A DNA stretch of 64,000 bases from Nocardiopsis sp. YSL2 (lineage in GTDB: Bacteria; Actinomycetota; Actinomycetes; Streptosporangiales; Streptosporangiaceae). The notes beneath the pieces were generated by a model that was not told where the DNA came from, ran no database searches, and saw nothing but the letters and a program-made list of their open reading frames with translations. Within the stretch, counting starts at the first letter, position 1; each line of letters starts with the position of its first letter. Below are positions 1-9,555 of the stretch, piece after piece. Location of the stretch: positions 3,162,001-3,226,000 of the forward strand of contig NZ_JAMOAO010000001.1 of the NCBI RefSeq assembly GCF_030555055.1, written 5' to 3'. Made by a program: the position numbers and the translations under genes.

Positions 1-949
1 GGGCCTGGTCGACGGCGTTGGTGCGGTTCTCCAGGCGCAGCCGCCGCGCGAGCCCTTCGTGGTACCAGGACGCGGTGTCGCCGACCGCGTAGATCCCGGG
101 GGCGGCGCGGCAGCGGGAATCGGTCTCCACACCGTCGCCGAGCGGGAGCCCGCTGCCCTCCAGCCAGGCGGTCGCCGGACGCGATCCGACGGCGGCCACG
201 ACCACGTCGGCCGCCAGGGTCTCGCCGTCGGCCAGGCGCACCCCGTTCACCCGGCCGCCGCTGCCGACCATGGACTCCACCATCGTTCCGAGCCGCAACC
301 GCACTCCGCGCTCGGCGTGCAGTTCGGTGAGGACGCCGCCGATGGTGCGGCCCAGTTGCCCGGCCAGGAGGGTGCGGCCGACGCCCACCAGGGTGACGTC
401 CAGGCCGAGCCCGCGGGCGGTGGCGGCGATCTCCGCACCGAGGACCCCCTCACCGACGACGACCACCCGGGTGGCGGCGGCCAGGTCGCGCCGCAGGGCC
501 AGGGCGTGGTCGACGGTGCGCAGGACGTGGACTCCGGCGAGGCCGTCCTGCCCGGGCAGTCCCACGGGCGTCAGGCCTGTGGCCAGGACGAGCGTGTCGT
601 CCGCCAGCACCCGGCCGGTGTCGGTGGTGACGCTCCGGTTGAGGGCGTCGAGGGACACGGCTCGCTCGCCGAGGAGGAGTTCGGCGTCCAGCGCGGCCAA
701 CTGGTCGGGGCCGCGCAGCCGGGTCCGCGTCGGCTCCCACGCTCCGGACAGGACCTGCTTGGACAGCGGCGGCCGGTCGTAGGGGAGCCGGTCCTCGGCG
801 TCGAGCAGCCGGAGCCGCCCCCGGTAGCCGCGTCGGCGCAGGGCCTCCGCGGTCGACAGGCCGGCGGCCGACGCGCCGATGATCGTGACGCCCGGCGGCG
901 GTTCCGGACGCGTGCCCGCGTCGACACCCTGCTGTGCACACGTCATCAT
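1..949 (-). CDS. FAD-dependent ferredoxin reductase-like oxidoreductase (3' end outside window)
   Basis: The reverse strand is open from an ATG at 949 to the window edge, giving 316 residues without the C-terminus. Residues about 21-34 hold an FAD-binding Rossmann motif (VTIIGASAAGLSTA). It is followed by YDRPPLSK near residue 57, typical of rubredoxin/putidaredoxin-reductase-like flavoproteins. A second NAD(P)-binding motif (VVVVGEGVLGAEIAA) lies near 160 and the FAD-contacting YAVGDTASW near 290. Such enzymes pass electrons from NAD(P)H to a ferredoxin serving a P450 or Rieske oxygenase; the partner is not visible. AGGA lies about 8 bases before the ATG-ATG start. The gene is divergent from a TetR gene that probably controls it (inference). 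Confidence 0.9.
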   Translation of the reverse strand, partial: MMTCAQQGVDAGTRPEPPPGVTIIGASAAGLSTAEALRRRGYRGRLRLLDAEDRLPYDRPPLSKQVLSGAWEPTRTRLRGPDQLAALDAELLLGERAVSLDALNRSVTTDTGRVLADDTLVLATGLTPVGLPGQDGLAGVHVLRTVDHALALRRDLAAATRVVVVGEGVLGAEIAATARGLGLDVTLVGVGRTLLAGQLGRTIGGVLTELHAERGVRLRLGTMVESMVGSGGRVNGVRLADGETLAADVVVAAVGSRPATAWLEGSGLPLGDGVETDSRCRAAPGIYAVGDTASWYHEGLARRLRLENRTNAVDQA

Positions 950-1013
950 CACGCCGTCCTCACCGCCGGGATGCGCCGGAACCCGCTGCCGTGGCGCCGT
1001 CCGCCAAGTTAAG

Positions 1014-1061
1014 CTACACCTGTAGGTTTTCGTGCATCAGTAGGTTAACCTGCATGTGTAG
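1014..1061. promoter_or_regulatory. Palindromes between reductase and TetR genes
   Basis: The divergent intergenic region contains CTACA-CC-TGTAG (1014-1025) and a perfect 10-bp palindrome AGGTTAACCT (1042-1051), followed by a further TGTAGG at 1057-1062. Placement between divergent genes suggests operators for the adjacent TetR protein. The symmetry is seen directly; binding is inferred. Confidence 0.45.
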
Positions 1062-1082
1062 GGATGGCATAAGCTGAGCAGC

Positions 1083-1721
1083 GTGGTGGTGACGAGAGCA
1101 GACAGGGGTCAACCCGTTGACCGGCGTGTTCGCCGCACGCAGTCGGCTCTGCAGGGCGCGCTGACCGAACTCATCAAGGACCAGGACCTGTCCCGGGTGA
1201 GCGTCGCCGACGTCGTGAAGCAGGCAGGCGTGAGCCGCTCGACGTTCTACGACCACTACCGCGACGTGCACGAACTCTCCGAGGCCGCGTGCACGGCGGT
1301 GATCGACTCGGTGGTCGACACGATCCCGAAACCCGACCCCGGGAACGCGACCACCAACCTCCTGCTCTTCTTCACCAACCTCGCCGAACACGCCGGTCTG
1401 TTCCGTTCCGTGCTGGGCCCCCAGGGCAGCGCGCGTGTCATCGACCACCTCCGCCGACGGACCACCCAGGCCTGCCACACGGCCATGGTGGACGTTCTGG
1501 GAGGAGACGGCTCCGTTCACAGTCCGAGCCGCGCGGACGCGCCGTACGACGTGGCGGCCGCGTTCGTCGCAGGCGCGCTCATCTCCACGGCCATCGACTG
1601 GCTCCAGAACGACTGCCCGCGCACGCCGGACGAGATGGCGGCGCTCACGTGGCCGATGCTGACGGCCCTCTACCCCGACGTCCGCTCGATGACGGCGGAT
1701 GGCGTCCCCGACCAGGTCTGA
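1083..1721 (+). CDS. TetR/AcrR family transcriptional regulator
   Basis: 212 residues, starting at the first of three GTG codons. The N-terminal DNA-binding domain is clear at about residues 15-65: helix-turn-helix VSVADVVKQAGVSRSTFYDH, then YRDVHEL. The C-terminal ligand/dimer domain (about 80-200) is generic, with a hydrophobic segment (VAAAFVAGALISTAIDWL) as in TetR_C_7-type regulators. It is divergent from the ferredoxin-reductase gene with only about 130 bp between starts, so autoregulation and control of the reductase through the palindromes there are likely. The ligand cannot be predicted. Confidence 0.9.
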   Translation: MVVTRADRGQPVDRRVRRTQSALQGALTELIKDQDLSRVSVADVVKQAGVSRSTFYDHYRDVHELSEAACTAVIDSVVDTIPKPDPGNATTNLLLFFTNLAEHAGLFRSVLGPQGSARVIDHLRRRTTQACHTAMVDVLGGDGSVHSPSRADAPYDVAAAFVAGALISTAIDWLQNDCPRTPDEMAALTWPMLTALYPDVRSMTADGVPDQV

Positions 1722-1920
1722 CCGGTCGTCCCCGGGGCCCGTATCCGGGTCCTCAGGTGGTCCACGTGTCCGGCGGCATCGCTCTGGTGGCGAACGCCTG
1801 CCGGGTGGTGGGATGGGACGTGGGGCCGATGCCCTGAGTCGGCGGGGCGAGCCGCCTTGGCGCCGACCCGCGGGCTTGGTCTACTCGAATCCGATCGACA
1901 GCGACGTTGTGGAGGAAGAC

Positions 1921-2313
1921 ATGGCAGTGGTACCCGAGGACCGCAAGGACATCCTCACCAAGCCTTCGTTCGGACACGTGGCCACGCTCGGCCCGAAGGG
2001 CGAGCCGCAGGTGAACCCCGTATGGATCGACTGGGACGGGGAGTTCCTCAAGTTCAGCCAGACCAAGACGCGGCAGAAGGTGCGCAACCTCGGCCGGGAC
2101 GGGCGGATCTCGGTCTCGGTGCAGGACCCCGACAACCCGTACCAGTACGTGGAGGTGCGCGGCGAGGTGGACCGGATCGAGGACGACCCGGACAACGCCT
2201 TCATCAACGCGATGGCCAAGAAGTACATCAACAAGGACGTCTACCCCTGGCACCAGCCGGGTGACGAGCGGGTGGTCGTGTACGTCCGCCCCGTGCACTC
2301 GACGAAGATGTAG
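1921..2313 (+). CDS. PPOX-class F420/FMN-dependent oxidoreductase
   Basis: 130-residue protein of the pyridoxamine-5'-phosphate-oxidase-like split beta-barrel family. PSFGHVATLGPKGEPQVNPV followed by a WIDWDG turn, then KVRNLGRDGRISVSVQDPDNPYQYVEVRG, matches the single-domain PPOX proteins of actinobacteria (Rv1155 type), many of which bind F420 rather than FMN. The ATG at 1921 is preceded by GGAGGAAGAC, so the longer open frame upstream is not used. It stands alone, with its own terminator about 18 bp past the stop. The substrate is unknown; F420 versus FMN cannot be decided from sequence alone. Confidence 0.88.
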   Translation: MAVVPEDRKDILTKPSFGHVATLGPKGEPQVNPVWIDWDGEFLKFSQTKTRQKVRNLGRDGRISVSVQDPDNPYQYVEVRGEVDRIEDDPDNAFINAMAKKYINKDVYPWHQPGDERVVVYVRPVHSTKM

Positions 2314-2331
2314 TCAGCGCGGCTTCGACGG

Positions 2332-2359
2332 ACGGCTCCGCCCTCGGGCGGGGCCGTTT
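2332..2359 (+). terminator. Rho-independent-like terminator after PPOX gene
   Basis: ACGGCTCCGCCC, a 3-base TCG loop, then GGGCGGGGCCGT followed by TTC. It forms a stem of about 11 bp with one internal mismatch and ends in a short T run, 18 bp after the stop codon at 2313. Confidence 0.7.
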
Positions 2360-2412
2360 CTGTTGCGCCGTGTGGCACTTGCGCCTGGTGAAATAATTCA
2401 TCTTGAGAAAGC

Positions 2413-2427
2413 TTGCAGGGCATGCAA
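2413..2427. promoter_or_regulatory. Inverted repeat upstream of TetR gene
   Basis: TTGCA-GGGCA-TGCAA, a perfect 5-bp inverted repeat with a 5-bp spacer, 28 bp upstream of the TetR start at 2456 in a locally AT-rich stretch (2385-2440). It is a candidate operator for that regulator. Confidence 0.4.
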
Positions 2428-2455
2428 CTATTGTCGGTGTACGGGGGAGGAACGC

Positions 2456-3061
2456 ATGGGGCTGCGTGAACGGAAGAAGACGGCCACACGCCGTGCCCTC
2501 CAGGAGGCGGCACTCGAGCTCTTCCTGGAGCGCGGCCTGGAGAACGTGACGGTGGAGGAGATCGCGGCCGAGGCCGACGTGTCCTCGAGGACGTTCTTCA
2601 ACTACTTCGCCTCGAAGGAAGAGGCGGTTCTCGGCGACCTCCCCACCCGCCCCGACGAACCGGTACGGCAGGAGTTCGCCTCCGGCGGCCCCTCCGGCGA
2701 CTTCGTCGAGGACCTCATCACCATGCTGACATCGTTCCTGGTCAACACCGAAGACCTCGTCTCGCACCGGCGCAGGATGCGGATGCGCAAGCAACTCATG
2801 GAACGCGAGCCCCAGCTCGCCCGCGGCCTCCTCGGACGCTTCCACACCGTGGAGCTCGAAGTGGCCGCGCTCATCGCCGAGCGGTGGGGGGACCCGCCAG
2901 GGGAGAACCGCCCGTTCGTGGTCGCCGCCGCGGCCATGGCGGTGATGCGACAGACCATGAAGCGCCTCCACTTCGAGGAGGGCGAGCAGATCGCGGACGT
3001 CCGCGCGAAGCTCCGCGACGCCTTCCAGAACCTCGGAGAGGCCTTCGGCCCCGTCCGTTGA
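2456..3061 (+). CDS. TetR family regulator of adjacent efflux pump
   Basis: 201 residues. The ATG at 2456 follows GGGGGAGGAACGC, a strong ribosome site, so upstream in-frame codons are excluded. The helix-turn-helix is at about residues 25-50 (VTVEEIAAEADVSSRTFFNY), followed by FASKEEA. The C-terminal region resembles MftR/TetR_C_17-like domains with many charged helices. It lies 33 bp upstream of a DHA2 multidrug exporter on the same strand, the usual arrangement of a local repressor that is relieved when the pump's substrate binds. The substrate is unknown. Confidence 0.9.
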   Translation: MGLRERKKTATRRALQEAALELFLERGLENVTVEEIAAEADVSSRTFFNYFASKEEAVLGDLPTRPDEPVRQEFASGGPSGDFVEDLITMLTSFLVNTEDLVSHRRRMRMRKQLMEREPQLARGLLGRFHTVELEVAALIAERWGDPPGENRPFVVAAAAMAVMRQTMKRLHFEEGEQIADVRAKLRDAFQNLGEAFGPVR

Positions 3062-3094
3062 CCCGGGACGCCTCCTGAAGGCGAACGGAGTCCC

Positions 3095-4924
3095 ATGCCC
3101 ACACCCACCGCGCCACCGGCCGAGTCCGGCGTCGGCCGTTCACGGCTGCGCTGGATCTTCCTGGCGATCATCCTCACGATGCTGCTGGCCGCACTGGACC
3201 AGACCATCGTGGCGACCGCGCTGCCCACGATCGTCGGCGAGCTGAACGGCCTCGAACACCTCTCCTGGGTCGTGACGGCCTACATGCTGGCTGCCACCGT
3301 CGGCATGCCCATCTACGGCAAGGCGGGCGACATCTTCGGCCGCCGGCACGTGTACATCTTCGCGATCGCCGTGTTCCTCCTCGGGTCGGTCCTGGCCGGG
3401 CTCGCCCAGAACATGACCCAGCTGATCCTCTTCCGCGCCCTGCAGGGCATCGGAGGCGGCGGGCTCATGATCAGCGCGCAGGCGATCATCGCCGACGTCG
3501 TCTCCCCGCGTGAGCGCGGCAAGTACATGGGCGTGCTCGGCGGTGTCTTCGGGCTGGCCTCGATCGCCGGCCCGCTGCTCGGCGGGTTCTTCACCGACCA
3601 GCTCGACTGGCGCTGGATCTTCTACATCAACCTGCCGCTCGGCGCGATCGCACTCGTCACGGCCGTCGTCACGATCCGCCTGCCCAAGCCGTCCGGCCCC
3701 AGGCCCAGACTCGACTACCTCGGCACGCTGCTGCTGGCGGCCACGAGCGTGTGCCTGGTGCTGGTCACGAGCTGGGGCGGCCACACCTACGACTGGGCCA
3801 GCCCGCAGATCATCGGGCTGGCGGTGGGCGCGGTGGTCGCCGCGGCCCTGTTCGTGCTGGTCGAGCAGCGCGCCGCGGAGCCCATCCTCCCGCTGCGGCT
3901 GTTCCGGGACCGGGACTTCGTGCTCACGGCGATCATCGGCATCACGGTCGGTATCGCGATGTTCTCCACGGTCTCCTACCTCCCGACGTTCTTCCAGATG
4001 GTCAAGGGCGCCTCCGCCACCGAGTCGGGCCTGCTCATGGTCCCGATGGTGGCCGGAATGCTCACGAGCACCATCACGACCGGACGACTCATCTCCGCCA
4101 CAGGCCGCTACAAGCACTGGCCGATCATCGGCACCGCGATCATCATGGTGGGCCTCGTCCTGCTGTCCCGGATGGACACCGACACCACGTACCTCTACAA
4201 CGGGTCCGCGATGCTGGTCCTGGGTCTGGGCGTCGGCATGGTGATGCAGAACCTGGTGCTCATCGTGCAGAACACCGCGCCCCGGCGCGATCTCGGTGCG
4301 GCGACGTCGGCCAACAACTACTTCCGACAGATCGGCGCGTCCTTCGGCATCGCGGTGTTCGGGTCGATCTTCGTGTCCCGGCTCAACGACCGGATGGCCG
4401 AGGCGCCCGGCGGCGGAGTGCAGTTCCAGGGCGGCGAAGCCGGGATCAGCTCCATGACACCGCAGATGCTCCAGGCGATGCCCGCGCCGGTGCGCACGTT
4501 CATCGAGCAGGCCTTCGCGGGCGCGCTGCCGCCGATCTTCCTCTACGCGGTGCCGATCGCGCTGGTGGGCTTCGTGCTCTCCTGGTTCATCACCGAGAAG
4601 CCGTTGGCGACGACCGTCGGCCCCGCGCCGGAAGCGGACCGCGAGTCCGGTTCAGCGCCTGGGGGGCGGGACGAGTCCGGTTCGGCGCACGGGACCGGGG
4701 GCCGGTCGGACACCTCGCCCGGGGACGGGGACCGGCCCGGCTCAGGCGCCGTGTCCACGGACCGGCGCGGGCAGGAGAACGGCGCCGGGCCCGACGCGGC
4801 GGCCGGCTCCGCACCCGAGCCCACGTCGGACGCACCCCCGGAGGACCCCGGGCAGACCCCCGAGACCGGGACCCGGGGCGCCGACGCGGCCGCCGGGTCG
4901 GGCCGGGGTGCCACACCCAGGTGA
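3095..4924 (+). CDS. MFS drug exporter, DHA2 (EmrB/QacA) family, 14 TM
   Basis: 609 residues. Hallmarks of the 14-helix H+-antiport DHA2 family are visible: [18 protein letters not shown] near residues 35-50 (motif D1), [15 protein letters not shown] near 75-90 (motif A), and [17 protein letters not shown] plus [23 protein letters not shown] near 115-180 (motifs B and C). The membrane part ends near residue 500; the last 110 residues are a Gly/Ala/Pro/Asp/Glu-rich cytoplasmic tail likely to be disordered, longer than is usual for the family. It exports lipophilic compounds and is probably controlled by the TetR protein immediately upstream. GGAG lies before the ATG. Confidence 0.93.
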   Translation: MPTPTAPPAESGVGRSRLRWIFLAIILTMLLAALDQTIVATALPTIVGELNGLEHLSWVVTAYMLAATVGMPIYGKAGDIFGRRHVYIFAIAVFLLGSVLAGLAQNMTQLILFRALQGIGGGGLMISAQAIIADVVSPRERGKYMGVLGGVFGLASIAGPLLGGFFTDQLDWRWIFYINLPLGAIALVTAVVTIRLPKPSGPRPRLDYLGTLLLAATSVCLVLVTSWGGHTYDWASPQIIGLAVGAVVAAALFVLVEQRAAEPILPLRLFRDRDFVLTAIIGITVGIAMFSTVSYLPTFFQMVKGASATESGLLMVPMVAGMLTSTITTGRLISATGRYKHWPIIGTAIIMVGLVLLSRMDTDTTYLYNGSAMLVLGLGVGMVMQNLVLIVQNTAPRRDLGAATSANNYFRQIGASFGIAVFGSIFVSRLNDRMAEAPGGGVQFQGGEAGISSMTPQMLQAMPAPVRTFIEQAFAGALPPIFLYAVPIALVGFVLSWFITEKPLATTVGPAPEADRESGSAPGGRDESGSAHGTGGRSDTSPGDGDRPGSGAVSTDRRGQENGAGPDAAAGSAPEPTSDAPPEDPGQTPETGTRGADAAAGSGRGATPR

Positions 4925-4956
4925 TCCGCCGCCGAGGCCTGGCGGCAGCGGTCTGA

Positions 4957-4976
4957 CTGTCACCACGAGGTGACAG
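4957..4976 (+). terminator. Hairpin after efflux gene
   Basis: CTGTCACC-ACGA-GGTGACAG, a perfect 8-bp stem with a tetraloop 33 bp past the exporter stop, followed by CGTT. It is a probable terminator without a long U tract. A second inverted repeat, CGCCCCCGT/ACGGGGGCG, sits at 5015-5023 and 5039-5047. Confidence 0.5.
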
Positions 4977-5153
4977 CGTTACCAAGATGTGCCGCATGCC
5001 TCAGGAACGACTCGCGCCCCCGTGCCGTCCCACTCGGTACGGGGGCGTCGCGCCGCCTCCGCCTGCTCCCTTCCCGGGGGTCGGGGGGATGTCAGGGGCG
5101 GCCCAGGGCTGTCCCCGATGGGAAACGTCGTGGTGAGGAGGCAGTCTGGAGAC

Positions 5154-5411
5154 ATGAGCGAGAACTTCACGACCAAGCGATTCAGCCGCAGTGACTCCGA
5201 CCGGTTCCTGACCGGCGTGTGCGGGGGCATCGCCGCCTACACCGGGATCGACGCCACCATCGTCCGCCTGATCTTCGTGGTCTTCGCGTTCCTCGGCGGC
5301 GGCGTCTTCGTCTACATCCTGGCGTGGCTGCTGATGCCCGCCGAGAGCGAGCAGCGCTCCCTTCTGGAGCAGATCATCCGCAACTTCCAAGGAAAGCCGA
5401 GCCAGAGCTGA
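5154..5411 (+). CDS. PspC domain membrane protein
   Basis: 85 residues. The PspC domain spans residues 8-70: FSRSDSDRFLTGVCGGIAAY, TGIDATIVRLIF, then one hydrophobic helix with glycine triplet (FVVFAFLGGGVFVYILAWLLMP). Short PspC proteins are inner-membrane components linked to envelope-stress responses in several bacteria; actinobacteria often encode several stand-alone copies. The start at 5154 is chosen from CTGGAGAC just before the ATG. It is monocistronic. Its specific role here cannot be told from sequence. Confidence 0.88.
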   Translation: MSENFTTKRFSRSDSDRFLTGVCGGIAAYTGIDATIVRLIFVVFAFLGGGVFVYILAWLLMPAESEQRSLLEQIIRNFQGKPSQS

Positions 5412-5642
5412 TGTGGACCCTGAGAGCCCACCCCGGGTGGCAGCGACGCGACATCAACGCCCCGCGTGAGGAGTGTGAGGCCGACGAGGCCCGCGACTCC
5501 TCGGCGGACGGCGGACGCGAGCGGTAGCGGGCAGGAACGCAGGACAGGCGACGGGGAGCGGGAAGCAGGAGGCGGTGCCGGCAACGCCCATCGGGCGGCG
5601 GCGAGCCCCCTCCCGCCCGGACGCCTTCGGCGGACGGACGGC

Positions 5643-6950
5643 CTAGGACGCCTTCTCCGTCTGGTCCATGAGTTCGACGGTGTGGCCCGCCAACCGGGCC
5701 CAGGGCAACGCGAGACCGGCCGCCAGCACGATGCCCACGGCCCCGGCGCTCACCACGACGACGTTGGGGCTGAACGACTCGGCGAGCAGGCCGGCGAGCA
5801 GGATGCCCAGGCCCTGGGCGGTCTGCAGGCCCGCCGCGACCAGGCCGAAGGCCAGACCCCGGCCCTCCTTGGGGACGCACAGGACGAAGGCCGCGTTCGC
5901 GACGATCTGGTAGGAGCTGCACACACCGCTGACCACCAGCGCCGCGATCATCATCCACAGCGGGGGATCGAAGAGCCACAGCAGCAGTGGCACCGACGCG
6001 AGTACGGCCAGCGGGCCGAGCATGCGGATCCGCGTGGGCGGCGGGATCAGCCGTGTGAGGACGAAACCGCCGAAGAACGCTCCGATGAACGGACCCGCCA
6101 TGATCAGCCCGGCGGAGGTGGGGCCGCCGCCGACCTGCTCCGACAGCGGACTGGCCAGCCCGTAGGGGATCATGTACAGGCCCGCGAGCCAGGCCAGCAG
6201 CGCCAGGGTGCGCAGGCGGTGGTCGCCGAACACGAGCTTGGACCCGTCGCGGATCATCACCGGCAGCCGGGGGCGTTCGGAGGCCTCGGCCCGCGGCGAG
6301 GGACGCGATCGCACGCCGAACAGCACGATGAGCGCCGCCAGGACGATCACGGTTCCGTTGGCCATGAAGGCCATGTTGACGCCGAGCATGGCGGCCATGT
6401 AGCCGCCCGCGGCCAGCCCGGCCAGCGTACCGATCTGGGCGGTGAGCTGGAAGATCGCCAGTCCCGCCACGTAGCGCTCGCCCTGGACGATCTCGGTCAG
6501 CAGGGCGGCGCGGGCGGCGGCGAACGGCAGTGTGGGCAGCACCGAGCAGAACAGCAGGGCCCAGATCGCCCAGAGGGGCACGCCCGGGATGCCGATCGCG
6601 AAGATCAGGGAGGCGCGGAGCAGGTCGCAGGCGACCATCACGCGGCGGCGGGGGAAGATGTCGGCGACGCCGGACAGCAGCGGGCCCGCGATGAGCGGGG
6701 GCAGGAACGTCAGTGCCAGCGTGAATCCCGCGGCGAGGGGCGAGTCGGTCTGCTGGAACACCAGGGTCACGGCCGCGATGTTGAGCAGGTTGGTACCGAT
6801 GGTCGACAGGGCGTGGGCGAGCCAGAGTGAGCGGAACTCGCCGATGGCCATGACCTGGCGGTAGCTGTTCCGCCATGAGTCGTCCGGGGCGTCCGAGGAC
6901 CGGGGTTCGTCCTCGTCTTCGGGTGTGTGGTTGAGGCGCGGTTCGGCCAC
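5643..6950 (-). CDS. MFS exporter, MFS_3/EntS-like, 12 TM
   Basis: 435 residues from a GTG at 6950 preceded by TTAGGGAG. After a charged N-tail of about 40 residues the protein runs FRSLWLAHALSTIGTNLLNIA, then LALTFLPPLIAGPLLSGVAD followed by IFPRRRVMVACDLLRA, the loop 2-3 motif of the DHA3 (enterobactin-exporter-like) MFS group. About twelve hydrophobic helices follow. Family members export siderophores, macrolides or other small molecules. It stands alone, facing the PspC gene convergently. No siderophore synthesis genes are next to it, so the substrate stays open. Confidence 0.88.
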   Translation of the reverse strand: MAEPRLNHTPEDEDEPRSSDAPDDSWRNSYRQVMAIGEFRSLWLAHALSTIGTNLLNIAAVTLVFQQTDSPLAAGFTLALTFLPPLIAGPLLSGVADIFPRRRVMVACDLLRASLIFAIGIPGVPLWAIWALLFCSVLPTLPFAAARAALLTEIVQGERYVAGLAIFQLTAQIGTLAGLAAGGYMAAMLGVNMAFMANGTVIVLAALIVLFGVRSRPSPRAEASERPRLPVMIRDGSKLVFGDHRLRTLALLAWLAGLYMIPYGLASPLSEQVGGGPTSAGLIMAGPFIGAFFGGFVLTRLIPPPTRIRMLGPLAVLASVPLLLWLFDPPLWMMIAALVVSGVCSSYQIVANAAFVLCVPKEGRGLAFGLVAAGLQTAQGLGILLAGLLAESFSPNVVVVSAGAVGIVLAAGLALPWARLAGHTVELMDQTEKAS

Positions 6951-7366
6951 CCGGCACTCCCTAACTGTTACATGGTTGAAATCACGCTGTGTCGTGTCCC
7001 AATGACCAACGGTTCCGGAAGGCGGGCCGCGTCGCAAGCCCGTTCGGGAAATTCGTGTCTGATTCGTTGCTACGGGTGAGGGGTATTGCCTGGATTCGGT
7101 GTAGAACCAGGTTCCTGGGCAATGTGGTGTTACCCCAGCTAAGGATGGGTTCTCTGGGGCGATCAGGGTGATTGCCCCGCTGCTCTCGCCGCACGAACCG
7201 TTCTCACTCGGACACACTCGGAACCCGAAATGGAACGAGGTTTCTTCGGGAATCGGGGCCCGTTTCGTGGTGTGGGATCGTGCCCGGCCCGCGCGCCCAC
7301 CCCGGTCTGCGTGCTCGTCCCACGGCCCGCGCGCCCACGTCCTGCACGTTCCCGGTGCGCGTACGC
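6951..7366. other. 416-bp intergenic region upstream of MFS exporter
   Basis: No credible coding sequence on either strand. It is AT-richer than its surroundings around 6960-7160 and contains TAAC-T-GTTA (6962-6970) just upstream of the exporter start, a candidate regulator site. It presumably holds the exporter promoter; the metallopeptidase ends at 7367. Confidence 0.5.
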
Positions 7367-7717
7367 TCACCCCCAGCCGAGGTCGCCCAGCCGCGTGTCG
7401 TCGATACCGAAATGGTGGGCGATCTCGTGTACGACCGTCACGAGGACCTCCTCCACCACCTGTTCGGGCGTTTCGCAGAAGGAGCAGATGTTGAGCCGGT
7501 AGACGAAGATCTGGTCCGGCAGCACGCCGAAGTAGCCGTCGCCGCGCTCGGTCAGCGGGATGCCCTCGTAGAGGCCGAGGAGCCCGTCAGGGGACTCGTC
7601 CTCGACCGTGATGACCACGTTGTCCATCAGGCGGGTCAGCTCCGGGGGGATCTGGTCCAGCGCGTCGGCGACCAGTTCCTCGAATTCTTCGCGTGCGATG
7701 TCGACCACGTCTGCCAT
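7367..7717 (-). CDS. Zincin-like metallopeptidase family protein
   Basis: 116 residues. The C-terminal half contains VVHEIAHHFGIDD (about residues 95-107), an HExxH zinc motif with a downstream acidic residue, typical of the small actinobacterial zincin-like family (COG3824). The N-terminus (EEFEELVADALDQIPPELTRL and DNVVITVEDE) also matches. A CSFCETP pair near 77-82 may add structure or bind metal. The ATG at 7717 is chosen because homology begins there, although the frame extends far upstream. Proteolytic activity is inferred from the motif only. Confidence 0.85.
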   Translation of the reverse strand: MADVVDIAREEFEELVADALDQIPPELTRLMDNVVITVEDESPDGLLGLYEGIPLTERGDGYFGVLPDQIFVYRLNICSFCETPEQVVEEVLVTVVHEIAHHFGIDDTRLGDLGWG

Positions 7718-7945
7718 TGTGCGGCCTCGGAGCGGCCGACGGGACGGCGGTCCGTGGCGCGGTGGGCCGTGGGGCGGCCGGGCGGCGGGCCGGGAACCGC
7801 GCAGGACCGCCGGAGGAAGCCGGGGGCGCCTCTGGCGGGTCCTGTCCACGGTGAACGCTCCGGGCGGGCGGGGCGCGACGGCACAAAAGCCCTCCGGGTG
7901 GGAGGAAGCGTTGGGAACGGGCCGCGTCACCGGCATGATGGGGGT

Positions 7946-9460
7946 GTGGTGTCTTGGGAAGCGATTCGTGCTTACGACTACCGTGGTGCCTTTCACAGGG
8001 TGCGCGCCGGGCGCGCGTGGCGGTGGGGCGGCGTCGTCGTGGCCGGGCTGGTCGGGGGCTGGCTGGGGCTCGCGCTCGGCGGGGAGGTCGTCACCCCGAT
8101 CGGGCCGGCCGACGTCACGCTCGCGCTGAGCCCGCAGTGGGAGGGCGAGACGGTCGTCGACGTTCGACCGCTGGGGCAGCTCGCCTTCGACACGCACGAC
8201 GCCCCGCTGCGGCTGGAGGCGACCATCTCCGACATCCGGCTGTCGGCCGCCGAGGAGATGTTCGCCGACCCCGACGCCATCAACCGCATGGCCGCCGGTA
8301 TCGGTTCGGACCTGCGCGCGGGCGTGGTCTCCCTCGTGGTCCAGGCCCTCCTGGCCGCCGCGCTGGGCGCCGTACTCATGGGACTGCTGCTGTTCCGGAG
8401 CGTGTGGCGGTCCCTGTTCAGCGGGCTCGTCTCGCTGGCGGTGCTGGTGACGTCCGGGGGGCTGGCGGCGACCTCCTTCAACCCGAGCGCCATCGCGGAG
8501 CCCCGCTACACCGGCCTGATCGCCGGTGCGCCGCAGGTCGTGGGCGGTGCGGAGGACGTGGTCAGCCGGTTCAACCAGTACCAGGAACAACTCGCCGGAC
8601 TCGTCGGCAACGTCGCGATGATCTACGAGGCCACGTCGACGCTGCCGGTGTACGAGGAGGACGAGTCGGTCGTCCGGGTCCTCCACGTGTCCGACATCCA
8701 GCTCAACCCGGCGTCGTGGAGCATCATCCGGACGCTGCGCGAGCAGTACGCGGCGGACGTGATCGTGGATTCGGGCGACCTGACCGACCGCGGCAGCGCG
8801 GCCGAGGACGTCTTCGCCGACGAGATCGCCGGCCTGGAGGTCCCGTACGTGTGGGTGCGCGGGGAGCACGACTCCATGGGCACGCAGCGCGCCGTCGAGG
8901 CCCAGCCGAACGCGGTGGTGCTGGACGACGACACCGAGGAGGTCGCGGGTCTGACGTTCTACGGGGCCGGCGATCCCCGGTACACGCCGGACGCGACCCG
9001 GCTCAACCCGAACGAGGAGGGCGTGGCCGCGCTGGGCGAGGAGCAGGCGGCGTCGGTGACCGGATCCGGGGACGAGGTCGACGTCGCGGTGCTGCACACC
9101 CGCACCCAGGGGAACCCGTTCGACGGAGTGGTGCCGCTCGTACTGACGGGCAGCGACCACATGCGCTCGACCGCACTGGGCGAAGAGGGGACCCGGTTCC
9201 TCGTCCAGGGGTCCACGGGCGGTGCCGGGTTGAGTGGGCTTGATCACGGTATGGGGCGGCCGACGCCGTACCAGGCGTCGGTGCTGTACTTCGACGTCGA
9301 GACAGGGCGGCTCCAGGCCCGCGACGACATCGACCTCGGAGGCATCGGGTTGACGTCGGCGCAGGTCGAACGGCATGTCGAACCGGAACCGGATCGCCCC
9401 GTCGGCGACGAGCCGGAGGGGTCCGAGGACGATGCCACGGATCCGGAGCGGACCCCGTAG
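7946..9460 (+). CDS. Membrane-anchored metallophosphoesterase
   Basis: 504 residues from GTG at 7946 (or 7949). A hydrophobic helix near residues 30-50 and two more near 125-175 place the N-terminal third in the membrane. The C-terminal calcineurin-like domain (about 250-480) shows HVSDIQLNPAS (metal-binding D-x-Q/H), VDSGDLTDRG (GDxxD/N type), WVRGEHDS in place of the usual GNHD, and AVLHTRTQ then LTGSDHM near the end (H and GHxH-like). The GEHDS and SDHM substitutions deviate from consensus but keep His and Asp ligands. It probably hydrolyses phosphodiesters outside the cell; the substrate is unknown. Confidence 0.82.
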   Translation: MVSWEAIRAYDYRGAFHRVRAGRAWRWGGVVVAGLVGGWLGLALGGEVVTPIGPADVTLALSPQWEGETVVDVRPLGQLAFDTHDAPLRLEATISDIRLSAAEEMFADPDAINRMAAGIGSDLRAGVVSLVVQALLAAALGAVLMGLLLFRSVWRSLFSGLVSLAVLVTSGGLAATSFNPSAIAEPRYTGLIAGAPQVVGGAEDVVSRFNQYQEQLAGLVGNVAMIYEATSTLPVYEEDESVVRVLHVSDIQLNPASWSIIRTLREQYAADVIVDSGDLTDRGSAAEDVFADEIAGLEVPYVWVRGEHDSMGTQRAVEAQPNAVVLDDDTEEVAGLTFYGAGDPRYTPDATRLNPNEEGVAALGEEQAASVTGSGDEVDVAVLHTRTQGNPFDGVVPLVLTGSDHMRSTALGEEGTRFLVQGSTGGAGLSGLDHGMGRPTPYQASVLYFDVETGRLQARDDIDLGGIGLTSAQVERHVEPEPDRPVGDEPEGSEDDATDPERTP

Positions 9461-9555
9461 GGTGGGGGTTCGCGCAGGTCGGCTCGGGCTGTCCCGGCGG
9501 GGAGAATCACTTTGGTGTTGGTGAGGATCTCCCCTATGCTGAACCTGTCACACGG

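Noticed and set aside
7718-9376. Long reverse-strand frame continuous with the metallopeptidase.
   Set aside because: It is antisense to the metallophosphoesterase and shows Arg/His/Gly/Val-rich shadow composition; the metallopeptidase family starts at 7717.
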